The notes under the pieces are model-generated. The model made no database searches. It was not told the origin of the DNA and worked only from the letters and a program-made list of their open reading frames with translations. Of a stretch of 64,000 nt of DNA, positions 15,350 through 25,400 are shown piece by piece; position 1 is the first letter of the stretch, and each line of letters opens with the position of its first letter. A program made the translations under genes and the position numbers. Where the stretch lies: the NCBI GenBank assembly GCA_036501145.1, contig DASYAV010000179.1:124001-188000 (forward strand), given 5' to 3'. The DNA comes from PALSA-505 sp036501145. GTDB lineage: Bacteria; Actinomycetota; Actinomycetes; Streptosporangiales; Streptosporangiaceae.

Positions 15350-16957
15350 CTAGGCCGGCGGGTTCCCGTGCTTGCGTGCCACCTCGTCCGGCCGCTTCTC
15401 CCGCAGCATCTGCAGGGCGCGGCAGATCACCACCCGGGTGTCCTGCGGGTCGATGACGTCGTCGACCAGGCCCCGCTCGCAGGCGTAGAAGGGGTGCATG
15501 AGCTGCTCCCGGTAGTCGGCCACCAGCTGGGACCGCAGCTCGTCGGGGCGGGCGGCGGCGGCAAGCTCGCGGCGGTGCAGCACGCCCACCGCTGCCTCCG
15601 CCCCCATGACGGCGATCTCGTTGGCCGGCCAGGCGAACGAGAGGTCGGCGCCGATGGACCTGGAGTCCATCACGATGTAGGCACCGCCGTAGGCCTTGCG
15701 CAGGATGACCTGCACCCGCGGTACCGTGGCGTCGCAGTAGGCGTACAGCAGCCTGGCGCCGTGCCGGATGATCCCCTGGCGCTCCTGAGCGGTGCTGGGC
15801 AGGAATCCCGGCACGTCGACCAGGGTGACCAGCGGGATGCCGAACGCGTCGCACAACTGGACGAACCTGGCCCCCTTGGCGGATGCGTTGATGTCCAGCA
15901 CACCGGCCCGGCTGATCGGCTGGTTGCCGACGATGCCCACGGTCTGGCCGCCGATGCGGGCCAGGGTGGTGACGATGTTGCGGGCCCACCGCTGATGCAG
16001 CTCGATGAACTCACCGTCGTCGGCGATCTCGGCGATCACCTTGCGGATGTCATATGGCTTCCTGGGGTCGGCCGGCACGATCTCACGCAACCGCGGGCAC
16101 AGCCGCCCGGCCGGGTCGGCCGAGCCGCTGGGCGGCGCCGGCTGCTCGTTGCTGGACGGCAGGAACGACACGAGCCGTCGGATCTCGCTCAGGCAGGTCA
16201 CCTCGTCGTCGTGCACGAAGGTGGCCACCCCGGATGCGGCGTGCACCTGCGCCCCGCCCAGCTCGGCCTGGGTGACCGATTCGCCGGTCACCGCGTTGAC
16301 GACCTCCGGGCCGGTGACGAACATGTGGGCGGTGTCGTTGACCATGAACACGAAGTCGGTCAGCGCCGGCGAGTAGGCGGCACCGCCTGCGCACGGCCCG
16401 AGGATCACGCTGATCTGCGGGATGACCCCGGACGCGCGCACGTTGCGGCGGAAGATGCCGCCGTAGCCGGCCAGCGCGGTCACGCCCTCCTGGATCCGGG
16501 CCCCGCCGCTGTCATTGAGCGCGATCAGCGGGGCGCGTACGGACACCGCCATGTCCATGACCTTGTGAATCTTCGCGGCATGGGCCTCGCCGAGTGATCC
16601 GCCGAATACCCGGAAGTCCTGTGCGTAGGCGAACACCCGGCGGCCACCGATGGTGCCCGACCCGGTCACCACGCCGTCGGTGTAGGGCGGTGGCCCCGCC
16701 GCGCCGCCGGCTGACTGCTGGCGCCGGAACAGGTCAAGCTCGGCGAAGGAGCCCTCGTCGAGCAGCAGCCCGAGGCGTTCCCTGGCGGTGAGCTTGCCCT
16801 TGGCGTGCTGCCGCGCGGTCGCCTTCTCGTCGCCCCCGATCGCCTCGTCACGGGCGTGGCGAAGCCGGCTGAGGGCATCGCGCTGGGCCGGCGCGGCCGT
16901 ATCCCCGGGAGCCGGATCCAGCGTCTGCAGGGCGTCCGGTACCTCAACCGTCGTCAC
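15350..16957 (-). CDS. pccB: Acyl-CoA carboxylase carboxyltransferase (beta) subunit, 535 aa
   Basis: The carboxyltransferase half of a biotin-dependent acetyl/propionyl-CoA carboxylase, which makes malonyl- or methylmalonyl-CoA. Segments include KGKLTARERLGLLLDEGSFAE, VFAYAQDFRVFGGSLGEAHAAKI, LNDSGGARIQEGV, GPCAGGAAYSPALTDF and VDVPGFLPSTAQE, and it ends in the usual ARKHGNPPA. The GTG start at 16957 lies 40 bp after the P450 stop, so it is the last gene of the PKS operon. No biotin-carrying alpha subunit is encoded nearby, so it must borrow one. Supplying malonyl-CoA to the enediyne PKS is the simplest explanation for its position. Confidence 0.92.
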   Translation of the reverse strand: MTTVEVPDALQTLDPAPGDTAAPAQRDALSRLRHARDEAIGGDEKATARQHAKGKLTARERLGLLLDEGSFAELDLFRRQQSAGGAAGPPPYTDGVVTGSGTIGGRRVFAYAQDFRVFGGSLGEAHAAKIHKVMDMAVSVRAPLIALNDSGGARIQEGVTALAGYGGIFRRNVRASGVIPQISVILGPCAGGAAYSPALTDFVFMVNDTAHMFVTGPEVVNAVTGESVTQAELGGAQVHAASGVATFVHDDEVTCLSEIRRLVSFLPSSNEQPAPPSGSADPAGRLCPRLREIVPADPRKPYDIRKVIAEIADDGEFIELHQRWARNIVTTLARIGGQTVGIVGNQPISRAGVLDINASAKGARFVQLCDAFGIPLVTLVDVPGFLPSTAQERQGIIRHGARLLYAYCDATVPRVQVILRKAYGGAYIVMDSRSIGADLSFAWPANEIAVMGAEAAVGVLHRRELAAAARPDELRSQLVADYREQLMHPFYACERGLVDDVIDPQDTRVVICRALQMLREKRPDEVARKHGNPPA

Positions 16958-16996
16958 TAGGGCACCATCCTTCTCGTGGGCACGGGCAGCGGACCG

Positions 16997-18400
16997 TCAG
17001 ACGCGGGTCACCCGCACGGGGAGCCCGCCGCGCACCCGCAGCGAAAGATTGGCCTCGGGCACCACTTGGTGGCCGGGCGGCAGGCTCAGCCGGAACCTGC
17101 GGGCGACCATGGCGACGGCGAAGACGGCCTCCATCATGCCGAGGTGGCTGCCCACGCAGACCCGGGGACCGGCACCGAACGGGATGTAGGCGTAGCGGTG
17201 CGCCTGACCTGCCGCGGCCGGGCCGAACCGCTCCGGGTCGAACCGGCCGGGGGCGGGCCAGAACCCCGGATGCCGGTGCAGCGTATACGGGGAGATCATC
17301 ACGTCCGCCCCGGCCGGGACCTGGTAGCCGCCGATGCTGTCGGTGCCGAGCGCCTTACGTGGCAGGCCCCAGACCGGCGGGTACAGCCGCATCACCTCCT
17401 GGATGACCATCGTGGTGTACTGCAGCCGGGGCAGATCCCCGCCGCCGGGCTCCCGGTCGCCGAGCACGTCGGCCGCCTCGGCCGCCACCCGCTCGGCTAC
17501 CTCGGGATGCCGGCCGAGCAGGTACCAGGTCCAGGAGAGCGTGCTGGCCGTGGTCTCATGCCCGGCCAGCAGGATGGTGATCATCTCATCGCGGAGCATG
17601 CGCCGGCGGCGGCCCGGGCTGGGCTCGCCGTGGCCGTCCGCGAGCACCAGCGAGAGCACGTCGTCCCCGCCCGGGCCGCCGCCGAGTTCCCGCTCGGCGG
17701 CGAGGGTATACACGGCGTCCTCGAGGTGACGCCGGGCCGTGCGGAACCGGCGGTTGCGCGGCAGCGGCAGCCACAACGGCACGGCACCCAGCGTCACCAT
17801 CTCGAACATGGCCTGGTCCTGGGCGACGTCGAAGGCGCCGCCCAGGTCGCCGAAGGGGCTGAGGTCGGCATCGAGCAAGGCCGTGCCGAGCACGCGGAGG
17901 GTGAACCGGGTCATCTCCGCGGTGACGTCGACAGGGCCGGCGCCCGCCTGGGCGTCCAGCCGCCCGGCCAGCGTGCCGATCTCGGCGGTGATCAGGCCGG
18001 CGAATCGGGCCAGCCGGTCCCGCCGGAAGGCGGGGGAGATCGTCCGGCGCTGCCGCCGCCACTGCTCGCCCTCGCTGGTCAGCAGGCCGTCGCCGAGTAT
18101 CCGCTTGGCCTGGGACAGGCCCATGCCCTTGTGGTAGTTGCCGGCGTTGTCGGCGAGCACGTGCTTGGCGTGGTCGGGATGATTGAAGTAGTAGAGGGTC
18201 TTCGGGCCCATGCTCAGCCGGACCGCGTCGCCGAACTCCGCGGTGGCGTCGGACAGCAGGGCCAGCCGGTCCCGCCACAGCTTGCTGATCAGCACAGGCA
18301 GCGTGCGCAGCGGCGGGCCGGGGATGGCGTCCCGGCCGGCCGGCTCCCGGCCGGGTCGCAGCGGTCGCGCCCGGGTGCCCGCCCGCCTGGTGACGGTCAC
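16997..18400 (-). CDS. Cytochrome P450 (E7-type of enediyne clusters), 467 aa
   Basis: A soluble P450 monooxygenase. The I-helix oxygen-binding motif is AGHETTAS and the K-helix is EVMRLYPP with the downstream LPRKAL. The heme loop FGAGPRVCVG carries the cysteine ligand at residue 415. The GTG start at 18400 overlaps the flavin reductase stop, so the two are co-translated. The class resembles CYP102/CYP4-like hydroxylases. Enediyne clusters frequently encode one P450 together with a flavin reductase. Assigning it to oxidation of the polyene or enediyne core is an inference from operon membership. Confidence 0.9.
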   Translation of the reverse strand: MTVTRRAGTRARPLRPGREPAGRDAIPGPPLRTLPVLISKLWRDRLALLSDATAEFGDAVRLSMGPKTLYYFNHPDHAKHVLADNAGNYHKGMGLSQAKRILGDGLLTSEGEQWRRQRRTISPAFRRDRLARFAGLITAEIGTLAGRLDAQAGAGPVDVTAEMTRFTLRVLGTALLDADLSPFGDLGGAFDVAQDQAMFEMVTLGAVPLWLPLPRNRRFRTARRHLEDAVYTLAAERELGGGPGGDDVLSLVLADGHGEPSPGRRRRMLRDEMITILLAGHETTASTLSWTWYLLGRHPEVAERVAAEAADVLGDREPGGGDLPRLQYTTMVIQEVMRLYPPVWGLPRKALGTDSIGGYQVPAGADVMISPYTLHRHPGFWPAPGRFDPERFGPAAAGQAHRYAYIPFGAGPRVCVGSHLGMMEAVFAVAMVARRFRLSLPPGHQVVPEANLSLRVRGGLPVRVTRV

Positions 18401-18984
18401 TGGGGCACCGCCTTGGGCTGGCCGGGGTGCGGCTGCCGCTGCCCCGGCCGGGGCTGCCGGCCGTGAAAGCCGCCACGGTAGAAGATCAGCGCCTCGCAGT
18501 CCGCCCGGCTGCCGCTGGCCAGCACCGTGCCGGTGAAGATGGAGTGGTCGCCGCCGTCGTGTGCCGCGGCGAGGCTGCATTCCAGCCAGCACAGCGCCCC
18601 GTGTAGGATCGGCGCCCCGGTGCTGGGCCCGGGCGACCAGCCGACGTTGCTGAACTCGTTCTCCCCTCGTGGCCTGGAGTGGTCGGCGAAATACCGGGCC
18701 AGGTGCTCCTGGTCCGCTGACAGCACCGAGATCGTGAACGTCTTGTTCTCGAGGACCGTCCGGTGGATGGCCGAGCGCCTGTTGACGCAGACCAGCACGA
18801 GCGGGGGCTCCAGCGACACCGAGGTGAAGGAGTTAGCGGTCATGCCCTGGGGAACCGCGCCGCCGGTGGAAACCACGGTGACCCCGGTGGCGAACCGGCC
18901 GAGCACGTCCCGCAGCGCGGTCTGCTCGGGTTGCGGTGCCGTGCGGTCGGCGTGGTCCGCCGACATGGCCCTAGCCAGGCTCAT
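18397..18984 (-). CDS. Flavin reductase domain protein (E6-type), 195 aa
   Basis: A short-chain flavin reductase of the HpaC/PheA2 class that delivers reduced flavin to partner monooxygenases. The N-terminus LRDVLGRFATGVTVVSTGG and the segment GMTANSFTSVSLEPPLVLVCVNRRSA are diagnostic. A central HLARYFAD and a C-terminal DHSIFTGTVLASGSRADCEALIFYRGGFHG follow. ATG 18984 overlaps the thioesterase stop by four bases, and its own stop overlaps the P450 GTG. Likely recipients in this region are the acyl-CoA-dehydrogenase-fold monooxygenase (10856-12088) and possibly the SsuD-like enzyme (1384-2490). Confidence 0.92.
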   Translation of the reverse strand: MSLARAMSADHADRTAPQPEQTALRDVLGRFATGVTVVSTGGAVPQGMTANSFTSVSLEPPLVLVCVNRRSAIHRTVLENKTFTISVLSADQEHLARYFADHSRPRGENEFSNVGWSPGPSTGAPILHGALCWLECSLAAAHDGGDHSIFTGTVLASGSRADCEALIFYRGGFHGRQPRPGQRQPHPGQPKAVPQ

Positions 18985-19463
18985 GCCCTGCCTCCCACTC
19001 GCGACGATGAACCGTTCGCGGCGCTCCCGCCCGGCATCTGGATGGTGTATCCGGCCAGCGCGCGGCGCAGCGAGTCGGGCACCCGGGCCGGCGCGGTGTT
19101 GCCGTTCTCGCCGCGCATGCACGCCACCCGCTGGCGGCCACGGGCGACGAGGATGTCGACCCCGTCCTTGAGGAGCACGTAGTCGAACGCGAACGCGATC
19201 TGGGTCTGGGTCAGCTCCTCCAGCCGCATCCTGATCGACAGCTGGTCGAAGGCGGCGAGCTCGGACAGGTACTCACACTCCGCCCGCAGGGTGAACAGCT
19301 TGAGGTCCGCGCGGAGCTCATCGAGCACGTCGGGCGCGTGCTCGAGCAGGAACATCTCCCGGCAGCGGCCCTGCCAGCGCATGTAGTTGACGTAGTAGAC
19401 GTTGCCCACGAGGTTGGTCTCCTCGAACCCGACGACGTGGTGGTACTCGTAGTACTGCTCCAT
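18981..19463 (-). CDS. Enediyne-core hotdog thioesterase (E10/CalE7 type), 160 aa
   Basis: A hotdog-fold acyl-ACP thioesterase that releases the nascent polyene from the enediyne PKS. The sequence MEQYYEYHHVVGFEETNLVGNVYYVNYMRWQGRCREMF is characteristic of the enediyne thioesterase family, and the middle has FTLRAECEYLSELAAFDQLSIRMRLEEL. The ATG at 19463 lies two bases after the PKS stop. The body ends near residue 145, with a short Gly/Ser-rich tail. Immediate adjacency to the PKS matches the conserved PKSE-E10 pairing. Confidence 0.95.
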   Translation of the reverse strand: MEQYYEYHHVVGFEETNLVGNVYYVNYMRWQGRCREMFLLEHAPDVLDELRADLKLFTLRAECEYLSELAAFDQLSIRMRLEELTQTQIAFAFDYVLLKDGVDILVARGRQRVACMRGENGNTAPARVPDSLRRALAGYTIQMPGGSAANGSSSRVGGRA

Positions 19464-19465
19464 GG

Positions 19466-22400
19466 CTAACCGCTGCCTTCCGTCAGGATCGAGAACACGA
19501 CTGGGTCTGCCGCATCGCGCAGCTGAGTGCGGAACGTGGCGATCCGCGCACGCCCGGCGCCGAACAGCACCCAGCCGTCGGCCCGGGCCCCAGCGAGCAT
19601 GACCGGCCCGGTGACCGCGCGGCCGATCTTGCGGAGGCTCTCCACCGCCCCCCAGACGCGGGTGGCGGCCAGCGACAGCTCCTCGCCGGTCTCCCGCGCG
19701 GTCAGCTCGGCGAGGGCGAAGAGCTCGTCGCCGAGCAGGCCCTGCCACTCGCCGGACGGCCGGTTCCGGACCGATTCGGCGTCGCAGCCGACCGGGCCGT
19801 CACCGGCGACGGCGAGCGTCACGCCCGCGCCGTGCGAGGAGGACACCGCGATGCCTTCCCCGGTCACCTCTGGTTTCCCGTCCGGGCGGTGCCGCAGCTG
19901 CCCGGGGTGGCCGGTCAGCCGGCTGACCGCGAGGGCCGTCTGGCCGCGGCGGGGCTGCCGGCCGGTGCCGCCGGCCGACGGGTCGGGCTCCACCGCGCAG
20001 CGCAGCGGGCCAGGCAGCAGCTCGGCGGCCCGCCTTTCCAGGTACGGGCCGAGCAGCGCGGGCACCCAGGGCCCGGCCCCGCCGGTCTTGCGGACCGCCT
20101 GCAGACGCAGGCCCTCCCAGGCCTCGAGCAGCTCTCCGTCGGCGCCGCGGACATCCAGGTCGTAGACGTAGGTGTCGCCGTCGCGGTGCCGCTCGGTGGC
20201 GTGCAGCACGACCCGCCCGGCGGCCTTCCCCGGCCGGGCCGGGTACAGCCGCTCGACCGCCGCTGGCAGCAGCGTGGCGTTGGGCACACAGCACTGGATG
20301 GCGTGCATGAATGCGTCGCGGGAGCCCGGGTCGCCAAGCACCAGGTCCCCGGGCAGGAACATGCTGAACCAGTTCCCGCCGGGCACGGTGGAGATCTCCG
20401 CGACACAGCTGGTCGAGGCCAGCCGCCGGTAGCGGAGAACCCGCTGGAACCGCGGCCCCTGGAACAGTATGCCGTCGCCGTACAGATCCCTGGCCGGGTC
20501 CAGGCTGACCTGCGGGGTCCGGGCACCGGCAGCTTCCGGGACCTGACCGCCGGTCCCTGCCGTCCCGCCGTTGCCGGGGGCATCGTCCGCTGCCTCCTGG
20601 TAGCGGAATGTCGCGCGGAAGTGATCGGCCTGGAAGCCGGTATCGGCGCTGCGGATCACCACCTCGATGGCTGGCCCGTGGTTGAGCGCGGCGATCCGGA
20701 TCGTGGCCGGTCCGGCCGCGGGGATGACGATCGGGCGGTGGAACTCGACCTTCTCCAGCACCGGGGTGCCCTGGGCCAGGGTGAGTGCTGCGGCCGCCTG
20801 GGCCATGGCCTCCATGCCCAGTACCGCCGGGAACAGGAGCTCGCCGTCCAGCCGGTGGTCGGCCAGGTACAGGTCGCTGTCCGCGGACAGCTCCGCGTCC
20901 GCGACCAGTTCGATACCCGGGTAGTAGACGCGCGGCTGGTCGATGAACCGGGTGAGCGGCAGCTCGCCCGGCTCCAGGGCGATGGTCGGCAGTCCGCTGG
21001 CCCGGCCCATGATGACCAGCACCGACGGCGCGGCGGGGCTGGCCAGCACCTGGTGCAGCAGGGCGACGCCGTCGTCGACCGAGATCGGGCTGATTCCCTC
21101 TCTGGTCAGCGACTCCAGGACGCCGAGCCGCTCGCCCATGCCGGTGCCGGACCACACCGACCACTCCAGTGCCAGGCACCGGCAGCCCGGATGCTGCTCG
21201 CCGACCTGCTGGGTCAGTCGGGTGAGCCATTCGTTGGCGGTGGCGTAGTGCGCCTCGCCGCGCAGGCCTGCCCGGCCGATGATGCTGCCGAAGGTGACCA
21301 GCAGCTTGAGTGAGCCAGGATCGGCCGCGGCCAGTACCGCCGCCAGGCCGTCGATCTTGGGGGCCAGCGTGTCGAGGAACTGCTCCTCGGTCAGGCTGGC
21401 CAGCGGCGCCGGCTCGTTGCGGCCGGCGCCGTGCAGCACCGCGGTCACCGGGCCGAGCGCGTCCCGGATCTCCCGGACCGCCGCGCCGACCTCGGCCGGC
21501 GACGTCACGTCGGCTCGGGCGTAGCGGATGGTGAGGCCGGCCGCTGCCATCCGGCTGAGGTTGGCCGCGAGCTCGGCATCGGCCTGCGGGTCGGACCGGC
21601 CGAGCACACCCACCGCCGCGCCGGTGCTGATGCCGAGGGCCAGCGCGCATTCGGCGGTGACCCCTTTGCCGCCGCCGGTGACCAGCAGCACATCGCCGGA
21701 GCCCAGCGGCATCTCGCCGTCGCCGCCGAGGTCGGCCGGCCGCAGCACGGGAACCCGGCGCCGCCCGGCCTGGTCGTAACTGACCTCGGTGAACCCGGTG
21801 GTCGCGGCGACATCGGCGGCGATCGCGGCCGCCGCCTGCCCGGCGCCTGCGGCGCAGAGCGCGGAGCCGGCCGGCAGGGTGATCACCGTGGTGGCGACGC
21901 CCGGCGACTCCAGGTGCAGCGTCTTCGCCAGCCCGGAGCCGCCGTGGCTGTCCTGCACGACGGCGAACCGGCAGGGGCCGGGGTGGGCCAGCGCCTCCCG
22001 GGCCGCAGCGAGCATCAGCGGGACGTGCTGCGCGCCGCATTCTGCGGGCAGGCAGACCAGCACACCGTCGCCCAGCCCGGCGCCGCGCAGGGCGTCCGCG
22101 GCCGCGGACGCGAGCGGGTGCCCTTCGCTGGCGAACACCTGCCAGTCACCCGCGGCCTCCGGCGTGCCCGCCGGGTGGCCGAGCGGGGGCTGCTCAACCA
22201 GGTCGACGGAGAAGGCCCGGACCCAGGGGGCGACGCCGGCCGGCGGGGCGTCCGCGCCGGCGTCACCGGCCAGCTGGGTGCCGGCCAGGTCATCGAGGGC
22301 CGAGGCCAGCTCGGCGAGGGTGGCGGTGGCGTAGCCGGAGGTCATCATCGGGGCCGCCAGGCCCAGCTGCCGTGCGGCCTGGTTCATGATCTGCCCGACG

Positions 22401-25400
22401 GTGATCGAGCTCAGGTGCAGTTCGTCCAGCGGCAGGCTGTCTGCGGTGACCGTCTCCAGCGGCAGTTCGGCCCGCGTCGCCGCCAGCTGGCGCAGGACAT
22501 CCAGGCTGTCCGGTGCGGGCTGGCCGGTTGCCCCATCCGGGCGGGCCGCCTGCCCGGCCGTCGGTGCCGCCCCGGCCGCCCAGGGGTCCGCCGGGGCGGG
22601 AGCCGCTGCCGGGCCGGCCTGCCCTGCGGGGGCGGGCACGCCGGGATCGGCGGGCACCGTCTCGCACGGGCTGGTGAAGAACCGGAACTCCTTGTCCAGC
22701 GGCAGTGGCCGGGTGAACCGGCCGTCGAACAGGGCGGCGTGCCGTACCGGGGCGCCGAGCACGTAGGCAGCGGCAACCGCGGACAACAGGCCGGCCAGTG
22801 AGTTGCCGTCGGTCTCCAGCGGGATGACCGGGGTGCCGGGGGCGAGGTCTGCGGCCAGGCCAGACAGCACTCGTCCGGGCCCGACCTCGATGAGCAGGTC
22901 GGCGTGCGCGCCGAGCTGGGCCAGGGCGGCGCTGAACCGGACGGGCTCGAGCACCTGCCGGACCAGCAGTTCGCGCAGGTCGGTATCGGGGGCCAGCTCG
23001 CCGCCGGTGACGGTGGACAGCACCTGGCCGTCCAGCGGCCGGAACTCGACGCCGGCCAGGTAGTCGCCCAGCCTGCTGGCGGCGGGCGCCACGGACGGCG
23101 AGTGGAAGGCGTGCGAGACCGCGATCCGCGCGGAGAGCAGGCCCTTGCCGGTAGCCAGCTCACACACCCGATCGACGGCGGGCACCGGGCCCGAGATCAC
23201 CGTCTGCCGCGGGCCGTTGTAGCCGGCGATGACCACCGGTTCACCGACAAGCAGCGGCTCCACCTGGTCCGGGGGCGCGGCAACGCTGGCCATGGTGCCA
23301 TCGCCGTCGCTGGCCTCGGCCATCGCCCGGCCCCGCTCGGCGGCCAGTGCGAGCACCGCACGCTCGTCGAGGGCGCCGGCCCAGTGCAGCGTGGTCAGCT
23401 CGCCGAGGCTGTGCCCGGTGGCCCCGGCCGCCTCGATGCCCAGCTGGGACAGCACGCGCAGGCCGGCCACCGACGCCGTGACGATGCGCGGCTGGGCCAC
23501 GGCCGTGGCGACGAGATCGCTGCCGGCTGCGGGCGGGCCCGTCCGGTACAGCTCGCGGGCCGTCTCGAACCGCCGGGCCAGTGCCCCGCCGTCGGCGCTC
23601 TTGCCGGATCCCTGGCCCGGGAACATGAACCCGACCGACGGCGCGCCTTCGCCGCCGAGGAACACGCCCTTGGCGTGGCTGATGGCGGACCTGGTGCCGT
23701 TGTCCAGCATGCCGAGCAGCCCGGCGAACCCGCGCTCGGCCGCTTCCGGCGAGGCGGCCACGACGGCGGCCCGCACCCGCCGGCCGCCGAGTTCCCGCTG
23801 CAGGGTGGCGGCCAGATCGCCGAGTTCGGCGAACGACAGCTTGCTGGCCAGCCCGGCCAGCCGGGTAGCCTGGCCGCGCAGTTCGGCGGTGTTGTCGGCG
23901 TCCAGCAGCAGCAGATCGCAGTCCTGCCGCGAGCTGACCAGCTGCACGGTGCGGGCATCCAGCACCGCCCGGCGCCGGCCGTCTTCGGCACCGCTGCCGC
24001 GGACGGCCCGGCCGTTGCCGCCGCTGGGCCGGCCGTTGCCGCCGCTGCCGGTCCCTTCGCCGGTCAGCACGATGTGCGCGTTGATTCCGCCGAACCCCAT
24101 GGCGGACACGCCGGCCCGGACGGGGCGCCCGTCCGGCCACGGCTCGGCGGTCACCGGAACCCGCAGCGCCGGCCGCGCACCGGCCAGCTCCTCGGCCGGG
24201 TCGAAGTGGCCGGTGCCCGGCGGGATCACCTGATGGTGCACGGCCAGGGTGGCCTTGATCAGGCCGGCCACCCCGGCCGCCGCCTTGGTGTGGCCGATGT
24301 TGCCCTTGACCGTGCTGATCGCGGCCGTGCTGATCGCGGCCGTGCTGATCTCCTCGGGCGAGGTGGCCTGGCCCGCGGGGCGGCGCGCCTCGCTGAAGAC
24401 ACGCAGTTCGGTGGCGTCGCCCACCGCGGTGCCGGTGCCGTGCCCCTCGAGATAGCCGACGGAGCCGATGCCGAACCCGGCCCTTGTGTAGGCCCGTTCG
24501 ATCGCGAGCCGGTGGCCGGCCGCTTCTGGGCGGGTCATCCCGCCCTTGCCGTCGGAGGAATAGCCCCAGCCGGCGATCGCCGCGTAGCTCCGTAGCCCAC
24601 GGTCGATCGCGTCCTGCTCGCGGAGCAGGACGAGCATGCCGCAGCCTTCGCCGGGCCAGAACCCGTTGGAGTTCTTGTCGTAGACACGCATGTCCGTGGT
24701 GGCCAGCGCGCCGGTCTTGGCGAACCCGATGACCTCGAACGGGTCGATGCTCAGGTCGACACCGCCGACCACGGCCGCGTCGACCTGTCCCTCACCGAGC
24801 GCGGTGCACGCCATCGCCACCGCGAGCAGCGACGACGAGCAGGCACCGTCCACGGTGAACCCGCCGCCGCTGAGGTCGAAGTGGTTGCAGATCCGCCCGG
24901 CGATGGTGTTTGCCAGGCCGCCGGCCAGGGTGTCCTCGTCGACGGGCGGGAACGGGCTCTTGTACCTGGCCTCGAGGCTGGCCAGGAACCCGGACAGCTC
25001 GTCGTCGCCCCAGCCGTGCTCGCGCAGCGCCGCGCCGACCGTGCGGCGGACGTAGGGCCAGCGCAGCCGCATCAGGTTCGCCCTGGTGAACTCGCCGGTC
25101 AGGCTGTTCCCGACGATGACGGCGGTGCTGGTCTTCGGCAGCCCCTCGGCGCGGGGGAAGCCGGCGTCGGCAAGCGCCCTGGCCGCCGTGTCCAGCGCCA
25201 GCCAATGCGTCATGTCGGTGGTGCGGAAGGTGCTCCCGGCGACCTTGAAGCCGACCCGGTCGAACTCGTACCCCTCGATCACAGCGGCTTTCTGCGCGTA
25301 GAACCGGTCTGGCGCGGCCGGGTCGGCGGACCAGTAGTCCGCCAGCCGCATTCGCTCGTCCGGTATCCGGCGGAACGCGCGCCGCCCGGCGAGGACGTTC

